A program made the position numbers and the translations under genes. A stretch of DNA of 40,730 nucleotides from CAZBBB01 sp964490005. Its GTDB lineage: Bacteria > Planctomycetota > B15-G4. Positions 33,435 to 40,234 of this stretch are shown one piece after another. Where the stretch lies: positions 1-40,730 of the forward strand of contig CAZBBB010000021.1 in the NCBI GenBank assembly GCA_964490005.1, in the 5' to 3' direction. Positions within the stretch are counted from its first letter, which is position 1. Each line of letters opens with the position of its first letter. The notes beneath the pieces are model-generated. The model saw only the letters and a program-made list of their open reading frames with translations. It searched no databases and was not told where the DNA came from.

Positions 33435-33500
33435 GCCTAACGACCCAGCTGCTCAGCTGCGGGCGCGTCAGCGCCCGTCTGCTGCAGCAGCTTGTTAGGC
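33435..33500 (-). repeat. attC site, 66-base class with divergent core
   Basis: Outer boxes gcctaac and gttaggc. The inner arms (cagctgctcagctgcggg and tctgctgcagcagc) differ from all other sites here, suggesting a separate origin for this cassette. Confidence 0.92.
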
Positions 33501-33506
33501 GGCTTG

Positions 33507-34151
33507 TCATGCGTGATAGATGAACTGGCGGACAACGACGTTCCATCCGCTTGAGTCGAGGGCAAGCACATACGTTGTTGACGTAGAGTGCATTGACCAG
33601 GGAATGTTCAAGAATACGACCGCCAAGGACCCATCTGGAGAGTATCCCGGTGGCCACGCCCGTATCGGGCGGTCCGCAAACCTGTGCACTCCTGTGCTGG
33701 TCAGATCAGACTCGCTAACCATTGTGACCCTTGGATCCGTGCTGACGAAGTTGCTGAACCCTGCGGCAGCCCTCGCGACGAGATCATCTGCCGCGGCACG
33801 AAGGGCCGCATCGGAGGTCGTGGGCAGAGCCGACCACGCGTCAGAGTGATGTCTCAAGTACAGGTGGAATACCTTGAAGGTCCGCGAGAGGGAGGATGAC
33901 GCAACAGACAGCGTCTCGGGCGGTGCGCCACGGATGCTGACCGGTGTCTTGCCGGACTCGGCGGAGAGCAAATCCCTGAGGACCCGATCAAGAACGAGTT
34001 GATCACGCTCGGTCAGGCCTGGGGCTGCTGTTGGCGTGACTGCGGACTCGTCCGGCGTTGGCGTCGCTGTGGATATCAACTGTTGTGGCGACTGCGCGCA
34101 ACCCTGCGATGTCAGCATTAGCAGCCACGACCCGATCAGCACATGCCGCAT
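33507..34151 (-). CDS. Cassette gene 9: lipoprotein, unknown function
   Basis: 214 aa from ATG 34151 (GTG 34157 in frame is possible). Lipoprotein signal MRHVLIGSWLLMLTSQGC. A Thr/Pro-rich linker (STATPTPDESAVTPTAAP) leads to a helical region (LTERDQLVLDRVLRDLL) and a beta-rich C-terminal part (SLAVVFLNIPWSMHSTSTTYVLAL, ending WNVVVRQFIYHA). The C-terminus resembles small exported proteins in which a Trp-Xaa-Val strand closes a beta sheet, but no family can be named. Confidence 0.8.
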   Translation of the reverse strand: MRHVLIGSWLLMLTSQGCAQSPQQLISTATPTPDESAVTPTAAPGLTERDQLVLDRVLRDLLSAESGKTPVSIRGAPPETLSVASSSLSRTFKVFHLYLRHHSDAWSALPTTSDAALRAAADDLVARAAAGFSNFVSTDPRVTMVSESDLTSTGVHRFADRPIRAWPPGYSPDGSLAVVFLNIPWSMHSTSTTYVLALDSSGWNVVVRQFIYHA

Positions 34152-34167
34152 GTTCACAGTGTTGCCC

Positions 34168-34265
34168 GCCTAACGCCTCTGCCGCTCAACTGCCGGCCGC
34201 AGCCAGTTGCGGCTCGAGTAAGCAGCCGCAGCGTGCGGCCGGCCTGCTGCAGCGGCAGGTTAGGC
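34168..34265 (-). repeat. attC site, long (98-base) class
   Basis: Outer boxes gcctaac and gttaggc. Long inner stem built on cggccgcagccag and gcgtgcggccgg. Similar in length, not sequence, to the sites at 31071 and 37113. Confidence 0.93.
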
Positions 34266-34272
34266 AGCAGAA

Positions 34273-34761
34273 TCACGAGTCTCGTGTTTCCTCATCGCCG
34301 TGCCCAACTGCCTGAGAACTCACCGACCCCGTGTTCCCGGCAGACGCCAAGGGGAACGGCCCGTAGGCTCGGGGCCTCTGGATCCTACTGCATTCCTCCG
34401 GACCGAAACCGACGTCCAGGTATGCCGTGACCCATGCACCACTCGGAACGTGCTCCTCAGGAATGAATATGTACCGCGCACCATTCTCACTCAGGTAGCT
34501 CGGGTGAGATGCCTCGACCTCGAGGCCATCTCGGGCGCTGACAAGGGTGATGTATACGTCATTCCCCACCCAGCGGACATTTGCACCCGCGCAGTGGATG
34601 CCTGGCGCAATGTCGGGGGCAAGTCGTAACCGCATGCCATCATCGAAGATGCTAAACGTCTCGACCCGCGGGCCGTCGATCACGCGGAACGCGCTCTTGC
34701 AGCCAGGGGCGCCTAACATCAGCGCGGTCGCGATGAGCACAGGGACAACTTGCGTATTCAT
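34273..34761 (-). CDS. Cassette gene 10: lipoprotein, unknown function
   Basis: 162 aa from ATG 34761. Lipoprotein signal VVPVLIATALMLGAPGC. The mature protein is beta-rich with spaced aromatic and Gly residues (FSIFDDGMRLRLAPDIAPG, WVGNDVYITLVSARDG, GAWVTAYLDVGFGPEEC), which suggests an immunoglobulin-like or lipocalin-like sandwich. The reading frame stays open upstream through the attC. No known family seen. Confidence 0.78.
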   Translation of the reverse strand: MNTQVVPVLIATALMLGAPGCKSAFRVIDGPRVETFSIFDDGMRLRLAPDIAPGIHCAGANVRWVGNDVYITLVSARDGLEVEASHPSYLSENGARYIFIPEEHVPSGAWVTAYLDVGFGPEECSRIQRPRAYGPFPLASAGNTGSVSSQAVGHGDEETRDS

Positions 34762-34796
34762 GAGTTGCAACCAATGGGGGAATCGTATTGATGCCT

Positions 34797-34856
34797 GCCT
34801 AACGACTAGGCGATCAGCGGCGGCCGAAGGCTGTCCGCTGCATCGGCTTGTTAGGC
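34797..34856 (-). repeat. attC site, 60-base class
   Basis: Outer boxes gcctaac and gttaggc. Core as in the 32529 site with one change (ggctg for ggccg). Confidence 0.95.
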
Positions 34857-34861
34857 CGCGG

Positions 34862-35398
34862 TCAGTCGCTAGGTGGTGTTGCATTCTGCACCGCACTTTC
34901 GATCGCGCGAACTACGTTCGAGAACTGCGATGGCTCGCGCGCTGACTCAAACGAATGATGTTCAACAGTACATGTGGCACCGGAGTCGTATGTGACTGTT
35001 ACGACGGCAAATAGGGTATGGCTTCCGCCTGCCAAGACGGTTGTACCAGGACGTCGAAAAAGCCGCGACTCCAGAACGCACTGACGAATGCGCTGCCACT
35101 CGAGTTCTGAAGTCGCGTAGACAGCGGACTGACGCGTGGACTCCTGCATGACCCCGCGATCCATTCCGTGCGAGTCAACTGTACCGTCGCTCGCGATGAC
35201 CGTCTCGATTACCTGAGGCGTGACACTCACGTTGCGAATGTAGCTACCCGTGTAGGTGACGTAGCCGGTGCTTAGCACAATGCGCGTTACCATACACGTA
35301 TCAGCGACTGCAGCAGGCACCCTGGCAGTGGCAACAGATGTGGACGTGCAGCCGGTGAGTATGAGGCTCGCCACAATGTGCAAGACCTGTTCAGTCAT
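34862..35398 (-). CDS. Cassette gene 11: lipoprotein, unknown function
   Basis: 178 aa from ATG 35398. Short lipoprotein signal EQVLHIVASLILTGC (Cys17). The mature part alternates strands and loops (TRIVLSTGYVTYTGSYIRNVSV, FAVVTVTYDSGATCTVEHHSF), with a helix in the middle (ELEWQRIRQCVLESRLF) and at the end. Three conserved-looking cysteines could form disulfides outside the cytoplasm. Not recognised. Confidence 0.78.
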   Translation of the reverse strand: MTEQVLHIVASLILTGCTSTSVATARVPAAVADTCMVTRIVLSTGYVTYTGSYIRNVSVTPQVIETVIASDGTVDSHGMDRGVMQESTRQSAVYATSELEWQRIRQCVLESRLFRRPGTTVLAGGSHTLFAVVTVTYDSGATCTVEHHSFESAREPSQFSNVVRAIESAVQNATPPSD

Positions 35399-35414
35399 GA
35401 AGCATCTCTCGCCC

Positions 35415-35474
35415 GCCTAACGCCCAGGCAATCAGCGGCGGCCGAAGGCCGTCCGCTGCATTGGCTTGTTAGGC
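35415..35474 (-). repeat. attC site, 60-base class
   Basis: Outer boxes gcctaac and gttaggc. Inner arms read aggcaatcagcgg and ccgctgcattgg, with the usual cggcc-gaa-ggccg top of the stem. Confidence 0.95.
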
Positions 35475-35479
35475 TGCGA

Positions 35480-35950
35480 CTAGCTGCGCTCATAGGCCAC
35501 CCAGTACTTCTCGGCGGTGTCGATCTCGAGCAGGAGCACATCGGGGGCTTGCGCGCTGCCGGAGCGCAGGCTGACAAACCCACCATCGGAGTCGCCGAAT
35601 GGACTGCCGGTCATGCCCTCGCTGAGCAACAGCAAGTACGCACGAGCGCCATACGAGCCCAGGAAGAAGCGATGTGGTTTGTTGCCACCACCCATGTGAC
35701 CACAGCACACGATCTGCAGCCCGGCCAGTTGTTCGGGTGGCACCCCCTCGGTGGCCCGGGGGTCGATCGTGAAGGTGACAGAGTGCTCGGGCATCTCAGG
35801 GACGCTCTTGCCCGGAGCATGCGCTGCTGTAACTGCCGTGCTCGTAGACCAGGTGCCTTCGATGACACGACCAATGACGGCCGCATTGGACTCGGGCTCT
35901 CGGGCGGCACAGGCGCTCGCCGCCACAAGAAGCAGCGCACATACTGCCAC
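35480..35950 (-). CDS. Cassette gene 12: lipoprotein, unknown function
   Basis: About 156 aa. There is no ATG; GTG 35950 precedes the lipoprotein signal (VAVCALLLVAASAC), but the frame continues open into the attC, in register with its GTT-AGG box, and more Arg residues there (RLRALVAS) would improve the signal peptide. The mature protein is beta-rich with a Cys pair and Gly/His stretch (LQIVCCGHMGGGNKPHRFF) and ends AEKYWVAYERS. Function not recognised; the start remains uncertain. Confidence 0.65.
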   Translation of the reverse strand: MAVCALLLVAASACAAREPESNAAVIGRVIEGTWSTSTAVTAAHAPGKSVPEMPEHSVTFTIDPRATEGVPPEQLAGLQIVCCGHMGGGNKPHRFFLGSYGARAYLLLLSEGMTGSPFGDSDGGFVSLRSGSAQAPDVLLLEIDTAEKYWVAYERS

Positions 35951-35970
35951 ACTCGCGACGAGGGCTCGCA

Positions 35971-36036
35971 GCCTAACGCCCAGGCGCTCAGCGGCGGGCC
36001 GCGAAGCGGACCGTCCGCTGCAGCGGCTTGTTAGGC
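35971..36036 (-). repeat. attC site, 66-base class
   Basis: Outer boxes gcctaac and gttaggc. Inner arms agcggcgggccgcg and aagcggaccgtccgctgc. Nearly identical to the site at 36580. Confidence 0.95.
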
Positions 36037-36065
36037 GGACGATTGTTCGCACTCGCTGCTTCGGA

Positions 36066-36572
36066 TCAGGCATCGGGGAGCAACATGAAGAAGGCATTGT
36101 GGATGGAGTGCGCCAGCGCGACGAGCAGGAACCCGCGGCCCACTGGCGGCGACCTGAGAACATACGCATAGGCGAGGACGACACCACCTGCCGCCGCCAC
36201 TATGATTGAGGACGGCGAGGAATAGTGAGCCACCCCGAAGACCGTACCAGCGAGAAGCACCTTCAGGACAGCGTGCTCCCTAACGACTGGCACCCGCCGA
36301 AGAAGCCCGATGGCACCCACCTGGAAGATAAGCGTCTCGATGGCGGGTAGCAGCACAACGACAGCAACCACCGCACCGAATGTGATGGCGTCCTCCGCGG
36401 ATGGCTCGGCGGAAGCGCCGGCGAGCCAATCTGCAAAGACAGCAATTGGCGCCATCGCCACCTTTGAAGCAATGAGGGCTAGTACCACGACTGCGATGAA
36501 CGGCCCGGAGCGCAAAGCTGCGAGGCGGTGGTGAAGCACCTGTAGCCAGCCACTTGCCGCTACAGCGAGCAT
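36066..36572 (-). CDS. Cassette gene 13: CPBP-family (CAAX protease-like) membrane protein
   Basis: 168 aa from ATG 36572, with four or five membrane segments. It fits the CPBP intramembrane metalloprotease family (Abi/Rce1-like). Motif 1, normally EExxxR, reads ETLIFQ (79-84), so the second Glu and the Arg are lost. Motif 2 is FGVAHYSSP with His near 116, and motif 3 is HSIHNAFF with His near 155 and Asn near 159. The altered first motif makes protease activity uncertain. Family members process prenylated or bacteriocin-related peptides and often give immunity. It is one of the few cassette products with a recognisable family. Confidence 0.82.
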   Translation of the reverse strand: MLAVAASGWLQVLHHRLAALRSGPFIAVVVLALIASKVAMAPIAVFADWLAGASAEPSAEDAITFGAVVAVVVLLPAIETLIFQVGAIGLLRRVPVVREHAVLKVLLAGTVFGVAHYSSPSSIIVAAAGGVVLAYAYVLRSPPVGRGFLLVALAHSIHNAFFMLLPDA

Positions 36573-36579
36573 GCGTTCC

Positions 36580-36645
36580 GCCTAACGCCCAGGCGCTCAG
36601 CGGCGGGCCGCGAAGCGGACCGTCCGCTGCAGCGGCAGGTTAGCT
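36580..36645 (-). repeat. attC site, 66-base class
   Basis: Outer boxes gcctaac and gttagct. Internal sequence as in the 35971 site. Confidence 0.95.
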
Positions 36646-36666
36646 GGCCCCCAAGCAGCATGGTGC

Positions 36667-37095
36667 TCACGGCGCCTCAACCCTATGCATGACTGAATAC
36701 CCCCACGGTGGCTCGGGATCACCTTCACCGGCTGAACCGGGGAGGCGAATGAACAGCCGGCCCTCGTACTCCAGTACTTCAGTTCGGGTGATCAGTACCG
36801 TGCAGTCTTCGGACTTGTAGTCAGCGTTCAGCTCCAGCAGTCCGTTGGCGACGTGCCAAGTTCCAGTTGCCCACTTGGCGGGTGATGTGCACCCCTCGAC
36901 TCGCCACAGGAAGCGCCCCGATGGCTCAAGGTCCAAGTGGTAGCTGACGAAAGCCCTCTCGCCACTGAAGTGCCCGGCGAGACGCCTATGTATTGCGTCA
37001 GCGGCCAGCAGGCTGGGCGATTCAGGCGCGGCCACGTGCTGCTGTACACAACCGCTGGAAAGAGCGCATAGCAGAAACGTGTTGAGAACAGGCAA
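36667..37095 (-). CDS. Cassette gene 14: lipoprotein, possible lipocalin-like sandwich
   Basis: About 142 aa if it starts at TTG 37095; no ATG or GTG exists before the lipoprotein signal (VLNTFLLCALSSGC), and the frame runs open back through the attC in register with its GTT-AGC box. After the signal comes a helix (LLAADAIHRRLAGHFSGE), then a string of strands typical of small beta barrels (FVSYHLDLEPSGRFLWRVEG, TGTWHVANGLLELNADY, VLEYEGRLFIRLPG). GTWHV is reminiscent of lipocalin-like domains. The start is uncertain. Confidence 0.65.
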   Translation of the reverse strand: MPVLNTFLLCALSSGCVQQHVAAPESPSLLAADAIHRRLAGHFSGERAFVSYHLDLEPSGRFLWRVEGCTSPAKWATGTWHVANGLLELNADYKSEDCTVLITRTEVLEYEGRLFIRLPGSAGEGDPEPPWGYSVMHRVEAP

Positions 37096-37112
37096 CGCTG
37101 ACTTCTGGGCCC

Positions 37113-37211
37113 AGCTAACGACTCGGCCGTTCAGCAGTCCGGCCGCGCGCAGTTGCGTCGCGCGTTCACCGACGTCACCTGCGGCCGGTCTGCTGCAACG
37201 GCGGGTTAGCC
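37113..37211 (-). repeat. attC site, long (99-base) class
   Basis: Outer boxes agctaac and gttagcc. Long inner stem from ccggccgcgcgcag and cctgcggccgg. Contains the stop of cassette gene 15. Confidence 0.93.
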
Positions 37212-37442
37212 AGCATTTGGCCTTGGTGGATCCTGACGATTCCAAGCTTGCGGGTTGCCGGTGCTGGAGAACCCCAGGACGACAGCGATGCCCGCACCGA
37301 TGATGGCTGTGACCCAGACGAACATCGGATCGCCTGAGCCACCGCAGATACCGAGATTGGATAGAACCAGAAGGACGGTGCCGAGCACCGCCCCGGAGAT
37401 TCCGCCTACCACACAACGTCCCGCAACGCGTGCCAGTGACAT
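37206..37442 (-). CDS. Cassette gene 15: small two-helix membrane protein
   Basis: 78 aa from ATG 37442. Hydrophobic segments at about 10-30 (CVVGGISGAVLGTVLLVLSN) and 40-58 (MFVWVTAIIGAGIAVVLGF), Gly-rich, with a polar Pro/Asn/Arg tail. The TAA stop overlaps the attC core box. No family recognised. Confidence 0.65.
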   Translation of the reverse strand: MSLARVAGRCVVGGISGAVLGTVLLVLSNLGICGGSGDPMFVWVTAIIGAGIAVVLGFSSTGNPQAWNRQDPPRPNAG

Positions 37443-37466
37443 AGCGATGCTCTCGAATGATTGTCT

Positions 37467-37532
37467 GGCTAACGCCCGGGCGATCAGCGGCGGGCGGCGA
37501 AGCCGACCGTCCGCTGCATCGGCAGGTTAGGC
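37467..37532 (-). repeat. attC site, 66-base class
   Basis: Outer boxes ggctaac and gttaggc. Inner arms gatcagcggcgggcgg and ccgaccgtccgctgcatc. Confidence 0.95.
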
Positions 37533-37553
37533 GCCCGACTCTGCCGCTCACGA

Positions 37554-38153
37554 TTACGCCCACCTCTGAGAGACCCGTGCAATGGACCAGTTGCCGGCGT
37601 GTTGATGCAAGAGCACGTAGTACGCGACTTGGACGTTCTCGGAGCGAAGCAACTCTACGTAAACGAGAGCCTGGCGCCGATCGACGCTGTAACCAATGCC
37701 CGACACACGCATGAGCCCTGCAGCCTGTGGAAATGCGTGCTCGAAGGCTTGCCACCATCGCTGCTGCCCCAAGGCCAAACTGTGTTCCGGCGAAAGTAGC
37801 CTAACGCGAGGCGCGGACGAGCTGACTGCGAACAGCCCGGAGTGAAGCTGCTGTACCTGAGCCTGCGCCGTCACGAACTCAGTGAGCGTACTGAGCTCAA
37901 GCTCGCGAAGGTCATGAGCCAGGCTCGAGTACGCAGGCGTGTCCGCGGCGACCACCGCGGGATACTCAAGCGGGCGCGCTTCAACGACGCAGTACTCAGC
38001 GGGCGCATTCTGCCAGAGCACCCAGTTGCCCATCTGGAACTCTGCCAAGGCACTGTAAATTAGTGCATCGTCGTTGGCTGAAGGCGCGCTTGGCGTGTCA
38101 GCCGGGGTTGCACACCCGAAGGTGGCGAGCAGGAGCCAGCCAACCGTTCGCAC
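37554..38153 (-). CDS. Cassette gene 16: lipoprotein, unknown function
   Basis: About 199 aa from GTG 38153; no ATG is available, and the frame is open back into the attC in register with GTT-AGG. Lipoprotein signal VRTVGWLLLATFGC. A helical stretch with Gln-rich sequence (LTEFVTAQAQVQQLHSG) is followed by a C-terminal alpha/beta region (MRVSGIGYSVDRRQALVYVEL, VAYYVLLHQHAGNWSIARVS). That end resembles small exported proteins seen in other integron cassettes, from memory only. Confidence 0.7.
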   Translation of the reverse strand: MRTVGWLLLATFGCATPADTPSAPSANDDALIYSALAEFQMGNWVLWQNAPAEYCVVEARPLEYPAVVAADTPAYSSLAHDLRELELSTLTEFVTAQAQVQQLHSGLFAVSSSAPRVRLLSPEHSLALGQQRWWQAFEHAFPQAAGLMRVSGIGYSVDRRQALVYVELLRSENVQVAYYVLLHQHAGNWSIARVSQRWA

Positions 38154-38176
38154 AACACATGATGCGCGGTTTGTGC

Positions 38177-38236
38177 GCCTAACGCCCAGGCAATCAGCGG
38201 CGGCCGAAGGCCGTCCGCTGCATTGGCCGGTTAGGC
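38177..38236 (-). repeat. attC site, 60-base class
   Basis: Outer boxes gcctaac and gttaggc. Internal sequence almost the same as the site at 35415. Confidence 0.95.
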
Positions 38237-38251
38237 ACCGTGGGCTCGAAG

Positions 38252-38764
38252 TCATGGAATCACGACGTCCGGGCTGCTCACCAAGAACGTGGGGCTGCTG
38301 AAGGATGCCTCGGCGTACAGCTGCAACTCGACGCGGATAGACCCGCCCGCGTCACTGGCTGACGCGTTCGCCTTAAACAACAGTGAGTCACCAGGCTGCA
38401 GTTGCGCGAAGTGCGCCCACGTTAGGCAGGGGTAGAAGGTCTCGTCTGTCCACTCGACGTTGCCGGGCGAACACACCCACGTGCGGAACCAAGGGTGTTC
38501 GGGCATGTACGCGTAGTACCAGATGGGCTCCGCAGATGTGTTGGTGAACCGACCAGTGAATAGAGCAGATTCGTAGATGTCGAACGGGGGCGGCAGGGTG
38601 GAGTTGATCGTCACCTTGCGCTTGCCCTCATTGAGGGTGATGACAGCAGGCGCAGCGGGAACAGGAGCAGCGAGACTGGATGTCGGCGTGTCGTCGTCGG
38701 TGGAGAGGCTGCGGGACTGAGGCACATTGCAAGCGAGAGCGGCTAGCGGTAACAGCGCGGCCAC
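38252..38764 (-). CDS. Cassette gene 17: lipoprotein, unknown function
   Basis: About 170 aa from GTG 38764, but this start gives a signal with no basic residue (VAALLPLAALAC). An upstream start in the same open frame, within or next to the attC (RHANHCRPIAHFSFAT precedes it), is likely. The mature part has a Ser/Thr/Ala/Pro linker and one beta-sandwich-like domain (YESALFTGRFTNTSAEPIWYYAY, GDSLLFKANASASDAGGSIRVEL). The pattern of a polar-aromatic first strand and Cys pairs suggests an exported binding domain. Not recognised. Confidence 0.65.
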   Translation of the reverse strand: MAALLPLAALACNVPQSRSLSTDDDTPTSSLAAPVPAAPAVITLNEGKRKVTINSTLPPPFDIYESALFTGRFTNTSAEPIWYYAYMPEHPWFRTWVCSPGNVEWTDETFYPCLTWAHFAQLQPGDSLLFKANASASDAGGSIRVELQLYAEASFSSPTFLVSSPDVVIP

Positions 38765-38808
38765 GGTTGCAAACGAGAAATGCGCAATTGGCCGGCAATG
38801 ATTCGCGT

Positions 38809-38870
38809 GCCTAACGACCAGGCGTTCAGCCGCGGCGCGAAGCGCCGTCGGCTGCAACGGCAGGTTAGAA
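38809..38870 (-). repeat. attC site, 62-base class
   Basis: Outer boxes gcctaac and gttagaa. Inner arms gttcagccgcggcgcg and gccgtcggctgcaac, a class shared with 39254 and 40676. Confidence 0.93.
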
Positions 38871-39253
38871 ATGCTGCCCACCAGCGTGCCAGCCCATGCG
38901 CGTGACGAGCGGCAGCCGCGGTGCCGCCGCAGACCACCAAGTGGCACGCCCTCTTCTGTGCCGGCACTTCGCCGAGACAGCCAGCCAGCGCGCGGCGCCA
39001 GTGCCCGCCAGGCAGCCGGACGAGTTGCCGCGCCGCGGCGAACAGGAGCGGCAAGGGACGACGCCGAGCGGACACGCCGAGCCGCAACGGAAGCGGCATG
39101 CGGCGCCAACGAGGCTGACGTGCAGGTCCGAACGCGCTCAGTGCTCGAACGCGCAGAGTCGTGCATGGCGACGTGATGTGCAGCCGACGCGGCCGTGCAC
39201 AACACGCGCTCGTTTGCGACTCGCGCCACGCTACCCCCTTACCCTCTCAGGCT
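38871..39253. other. Cassette 18: no convincing gene
   Basis: This 383-base cassette interior is flanked by two 62-base-class attC sites and is more GC-rich than its neighbours. Several frames stay open (minus-strand from ATG 39099, plus-strand 38871-39176). Their products are Arg/Ala/Pro-rich with no signal or domain, as expected of GC-rich non-coding sequence. It could encode an RNA, carry a promoter for other cassettes, or be a dead gene. Confidence 0.6.
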
Positions 39254-39315
39254 TTCTAACGACCAGGCATTCAGCCGCGGCGCGCAGCGCCGTCGGCTGC
39301 AATGGCTTGTTAGCG
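39254..39315 (-). repeat. attC site, 62-base class
   Basis: Outer boxes ttctaac (first base off consensus) and gttagcg. Internal sequence differs from the 38809 site by only a few bases. Contains the TAA of cassette gene 19. Confidence 0.92.
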
Positions 39316-39714
39316 ATCGTCATATTGCTTCGCCTGCCACTCAAGTTCGGCGCGGGTGCACTGTTCGCACCGCCTTACTCGCATGCTGGTGGGTCCGCTG
39401 CCACCACAGCCGCCAGTTGCCTTGGAGCATGCATAGGGAAACGTACTTGTCTTGGCTGCCTCGTACGCCGCCGAAGCAAAGTAGCCAAACCCGTAGATGA
39501 CCGCGACGGTCGCCTCTGTAAGGGGCGCGCCGTGGACGTCGCATGTCTCGACACCGACGAACTGTGCACGTCCGACTGGTACCCCGATCGTTCCGAGTTC
39601 TGCGAGGGTCGCCGGGAAGGGCTGTTGCGGTGCCTGGGCGTACTTGCCACACGAGGGCAGCGACAAACCAGCCGCGACGGTTGCGATCGCCAGGAGCTGA
39701 GCAGAGCTACGCAT
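39310..39714 (-). CDS. Cassette gene 19: lipoprotein with Cys-rich C-terminus
   Basis: 134 aa; ATG 39714 abuts the upstream attC core box directly. Lipoprotein signal LLAIATVAAGLSLPSC. The mature protein has a short strand-rich part (IGVPVGRAQFVGVETCDVHG), a hydrophobic stretch (VAVIYGFGYFASAAYEAA) and a C-terminus with five cysteines (CSKATGGCGGSG, then RRCEQC). The Cys set may form disulfides or bind metal. The stop codon lies in the following attC. Family unknown. Confidence 0.75.
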   Translation of the reverse strand: MRSSAQLLAIATVAAGLSLPSCGKYAQAPQQPFPATLAELGTIGVPVGRAQFVGVETCDVHGAPLTEATVAVIYGFGYFASAAYEAAKTSTFPYACSKATGGCGGSGPTSMRVRRCEQCTRAELEWQAKQYDDR

Positions 39715-39774
39715 CGCTAACGACTAGGCGATCAGCGGCGGCCGAAGGCCGTCCGCTGCATCGGCGTGTTAGCT
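39715..39774 (-). repeat. attC site, 60-base class
   Basis: Outer boxes cgctaac and gttagct. Internal sequence as in the 32529 site. Confidence 0.95.
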
Positions 39775-39783
39775 GGGAGCATC

Positions 39784-40149
39784 TCATGCCTTGTTCTCAG
39801 CACTTGAAGGCGGAAGCGCGAGTGGAACAACGAACTGCAGGCGACTTAGTGCCTCTTGCGACTTGTTCGACTGCCCTTGAGAGCCGAGGGCTAGCGCACC
39901 GACTACAACGCCGATGCCGCCTCGCGTGCCGGTACCTTCGGTCGCAGTTACGGCGATATCGAAGCTCACCATGAACACGCGTCGGCCATCACCAGTTCTG
40001 CCAAAGTACTGGGCGTCGCCAGATCGGATATGCGGGTCAGGCGTGTAGGGGTTTACCTCTGCATTTACATCGACAACTCGGCGTTGCGCTTCTGCGACGC
40101 CAGCAGCGATGTGAACAAGCGATTCAGCAACAAAGTCCTTCAGCTCCAC
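39784..40149 (-). CDS. Cassette gene 20: soluble small protein, conserved-looking
   Basis: 121 aa from GTG 40149, which has an AGAGGGG site seven bases upstream (TTG 40155 is in frame but poorly spaced). No signal peptide, unusual in this array. The sequence is ordered and looks conserved: VELKDFVAESLVHIAAGVAEAQ, VNAEVNPYTPD, VSFDIAVTATEG, GGIGVVVGALALGSQGQ and the closing strand RLQFVVPLALP. It recalls a family of small bacterial proteins of unknown role with an amphipathic N-terminal helix and Gly-rich core, but I cannot name it with certainty. Confidence 0.78.
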   Translation of the reverse strand: MELKDFVAESLVHIAAGVAEAQRRVVDVNAEVNPYTPDPHIRSGDAQYFGRTGDGRRVFMVSFDIAVTATEGTGTRGGIGVVVGALALGSQGQSNKSQEALSRLQFVVPLALPPSSAENKA

Positions 40150-40165
40150 CCGCAATCCCCTCTCC

Positions 40166-40225
40166 AGCTAACGACAAGGCGATCAGCGGCGGCCGAAGGC
40201 CGTCCGCTGCATAGGCAGGTTAGGC
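40166..40225 (-). repeat. attC site, 60-base class
   Basis: Outer boxes agctaac and gttaggc. Internal sequence as in the 32982 site with one base changed (gcatagg for gcatcgg). Confidence 0.95.
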
Positions 40226-40234
40226 ACCAGCCAT

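Larger units (their letters stand above)
32529..33441. repeat. Perfect tandem duplication of one whole cassette
   Basis: The unit (gene plus attC) repeats with a period of 453 bases. By eye the two gene segments, including flanks, are identical, and the two proteins are identical in every residue after the first Met. The two attC copies differ only at the second base of the outermost box (gtctaac against gcctaac). Confidence 0.9.

Noticed and set aside
36667..37758. Single 363-codon minus-strand gene spanning two attC sites
   Set aside because: The frame simply runs open through two attC sites; only the part after the lipoprotein signal (36667-37095) looks like protein.
38743..39099. Minus-strand gene in cassette 18
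   Set aside because: Its product reads through the attC into the next gene's 5' region and is basic and repetitive in composition, with no signal or domain.
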